A DNA stretch of 42,117 bases, from contig CAKZFX010000003.1 of the NCBI GenBank assembly GCA_936908745.1, positions 1-42,117 on the forward strand. The letters are read 5' to 3'. This document shows positions 40,571 through 42,117 of this stretch, in pieces. Under the pieces are notes generated by a model that was given only the letters and a program-made list of their open reading frames with translations, was not told the origin of the DNA and ran no database searches. A program made the position numbers and the translations under genes. The DNA is from an uncultured Chitinophagaceae bacterium (GTDB taxonomy: Bacteria > Bacteroidota > Bacteroidia > Chitinophagales > Chitinophagaceae). Within the stretch, counting starts at the first letter, position 1, and every line of letters begins with the position of its first letter.

Positions 40571-41251
40571 TCCTATTGCACTGATCATTTTCTAAAAACT
40601 GTTTTTATTACCGGCAGTAGTAAAAAACCGGCATCTTTTTCCATATCCTTGAAACACCCTTTAATTCTATATCTTTTTTGATAAAAGCTAACTGACTATG
40701 ATACGATATTTTTTTCTGTGTTTACAGTTATAACATTAATGCAAGTAATGGCGGTAATCCCATTGCAGATAATACAAGTGGCTCTTATACACAGGCTATT
40801 CCGGTGATCATTCGCACACGGTAACTGCCACCACTTCGTCTATTAATGGGCTGTTACGCAGCAGGCACTGAACATTATTCCTAAAAGTTTAAGCGTCAAT
40901 GTATTTATTATTTAGGATTATAATAAGCTGTTAAAAACAGAATAGAAATACAGGATAACAATCCAAAAGCTTGGCATTATAAAAAAAACTTTATTTTCTT
41001 TGTTCTTGTAAAAACCTTTACACCTCTCCTGCAACTACCTTACACCCTTCTATCAGCTTGCACCCATTCAAGAATAACAATGCTATTGCGCTGATCATTT
41101 TCTAAAGAATGTTTTTACTACCGGGAAGAGTAAGAACAGGTACCAGTTTTCTATATCCCCTGAAAGTATCCTTGTTTGATTTTATATTTTTTTTTGATAA
41201 AAACCAACAAACTATGATACGACATTTTATTCCTGTGCTTACCGTTTTAAT
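40571..41251 (+). repeat. Tandem copies of an upstream/leader region
   Basis: About 165 bases at 40571-40735 are repeated, diverged, at about 41081-41251. Shared landmarks are CTGATCATTTTCTAAA (40581, 41091), GTTTTTAxTACCGG, a TATAT-T-tract-TTGATAAAA segment and ACTATGATACGA (start codons 40698 and 41214). The distance from the G after the T tract to the ATG is 17 bases in both. The T tract is 6 long in the first and 9 in the second. Nothing else is recognised in the 879-base gap 40335-41213 apart from the pseudogene below and weak hairpins near 40445-40525. Confidence 0.7.
40698..40871 (+). pseudogene. Decayed surface/tail-fibre-like gene
   Basis: From ATG 40698 the frame reads MIRYFFLCLQL and stops at 40733, while the paralogue at 41214 reads MIRHFIPVLTVLMF as a signal peptide. 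After the stop, NGGNPIADNTSGSYTQ is followed in a shifted frame by YSGDHSHTVTATTSSINGL and a stop at 40871. This vocabulary is seen in tail-fibre-like surface proteins. So a stop, a frameshift and probably deletions have removed the gene. The relation of the fragments to the leader is inferred from adjacency. Confidence 0.5.
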
Positions 41252-42117
41252 GTTTATGCTGCCTGCAGGTATACAGGCCCAGTCAAAAATAAAAGATGGG
41301 ACGGTTAGCGGCAGTTCCGCAATTCCTGGTGAAAATGCTGTTTTGGAACTTGAATCAGCTAAAAGAGGATTGTTATTGCCACGTGTATCGCTTACGGCAC
41401 TGGATGCCACTTCGCCGCTATCGGCCCATATTGCAGGCATGACAGTGTATAATACAGCCACCAGTGGCACCGGCAGCAATGCTGTATCGCCGGGCTATTA
41501 TTATAATGATGGTACCCAGTGGGTACGGCTGGCCCCCGGCTATAAAGAGCCATGGAATGTATCGGGTACTGCAAACCCCGCTGACAGCAACCAGCAAAAT
41601 ATCTATCAAATGGGAAAAGTTGCGATTGGCACGACCGGCATTCCTACGGCATCCTTAGATATCAATGGAAATGTAAGGGTAAGAGATATACCGGTAAGTA
41701 TTAGCACAAAAGATGTGGTGCTGGTGACTGATACCAATGGGTATGTAAAGTTGCGACTCAGCGACAGGATGGGATCAATGGCAGGATACCTGACCGCCGA
41801 TTTTAGTTCAGGTCCAGTAAATTCTACTATATATAAACTAACCGGGATTAAAGATCTCTATGACCCTGCGAATGACTTTGATTCAGCCACGGCCTTGTTT
41901 AAGGCCCCTGTGACGGGTATCTATCGGCTTGGTATGACGTTGACCGCCGTTCCAACTGGGAGTGGCTCAGCAGCTAGTAATTATGTTTATGGATTTGCCA
42001 GTGCCAGTGATGATCAATGGGTGGTACGGTTTACGATGCCTGATTCTTATATTGAAGAGTCTGGTTCGGATTCCCCTTCCGGTGCTACTAATTCTTTTAG
42101 GGGGGTCGTAAAACTAC
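41214..42117 (+). CDS. Surface protein with fibre-like N-terminus and C1q-like domain, partial
   Basis: The gene runs off the window after 301 codons. From ATG 41214 it has a signal peptide (MIRHFIPVLTVLMFMLPAGI then QAQS). Next comes the motif AVLELESAKRGLLLPRVSLT with GMTVYNTATS and PGYYYNDGTQWVRLA, found in many Bacteroidota fibre-like surface proteins. MGKVAIGTTGIPTASLDING follows. Then ALFKAPVTGIYRLGMTLTA looks like the start of a C1q/TNF-like domain. It is preceded by a T9 tract inside a -7-like box (41183-41196) and by a decayed tandem copy. A role in surface display or adhesion is inferred. Confidence 0.75.
   Translation, partial: MIRHFIPVLTVLMFMLPAGIQAQSKIKDGTVSGSSAIPGENAVLELESAKRGLLLPRVSLTALDATSPLSAHIAGMTVYNTATSGTGSNAVSPGYYYNDGTQWVRLAPGYKEPWNVSGTANPADSNQQNIYQMGKVAIGTTGIPTASLDINGNVRVRDIPVSISTKDVVLVTDTNGYVKLRLSDRMGSMAGYLTADFSSGPVNSTIYKLTGIKDLYDPANDFDSATALFKAPVTGIYRLGMTLTAVPTGSGSAASNYVYGFASASDDQWVVRFTMPDSYIEESGSDSPSGATNSFRGVVKL

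Noticed and set aside
40389..40595. 68-codon frame before the duplicated leader
   Set aside because: Starts with TTG, has no recognisable protein features, and ends within the duplicated non-coding segment.

Overview
The window reads as a chromosomal segment of a Bacteroidota bacterium, most likely a Chitinophagaceae-type sphingobacterium. The grounds are -7 boxes of the TAnnTTTG type just upstream of several genes, a 7TMR-DISM histidine kinase, Bacteroidota-style Mrp, KMO and ACMSD proteins, KdsA (a Gram-negative envelope enzyme), and Shine-Dalgarno sequences that are mostly absent. I saw no rRNA, tRNA, CRISPR array, prophage or classical insertion sequence.

Layout. 1-5.9 kb: the tail of a YigZ/IMPACT gene, a 55-residue membrane protein, a 3-hydroxyacyl-CoA dehydrogenase, a four-helix-bundle (S23/IVP) gene between inverted repeats, an exported CarboxypepD_reg-like protein, Mrp, a PaiB-like protein, a lipoprotein phosphodiesterase and a small retropepsin-like protein. 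5.9-13.7 kb: the lower kynurenine pathway as two divergent units. HAAO and ACMSD lie on the minus strand; an SDR, 2-aminomuconate-semialdehyde dehydrogenase, a RidA-type deaminase, kynureninase and kynurenine 3-monooxygenase lie on the plus strand. Together they would take kynurenine through 3-hydroxyanthranilate to 2-aminomuconate and beyond. 13.8-23.3 kb: pyrF, small exported and membrane proteins, a transglutaminase-like protein, an ECF sigma/anti-sigma/DUF4097-like operon, glutaryl-CoA dehydrogenase, shikimate kinase, a DUF423 protein and a sensor kinase. 23.6-33 kb: FtsK, a LolA-like protein, a P-loop ATPase behind a large palindrome, KdsA, L-threonine dehydrogenase, a second ECF sigma/anti-sigma pair, acylphosphatase and free-methionine-sulfoxide reductase. 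33-42.1 kb: a large HExxH/beta-propeller/barrel protein, ValRS, a stand-alone receiver, an esterase, and a surface protein that runs off the end, preceded by a decayed tandem copy of its 5' end.

The most unusual feature is the abundance of short fold-back (imperfectly palindromic) repeats of at least eight sequence families. They fill nearly every gap of the kynurenine cluster, supply stop codons and last residues to neighbouring genes, and appear in-frame inside kmo and twice inside valS. Two of these inverted-repeat pairs enclose a four-helix-bundle gene, one intact and one frameshifted and internally deleted. A third pair with the same arms as the decayed one has no gene inside. This pattern suggests autonomous and miniature forms of a mobile element built around the IVS/S23 four-helix-bundle family. 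That interpretation is inference; the repeats, the frameshift and the arms are directly visible.
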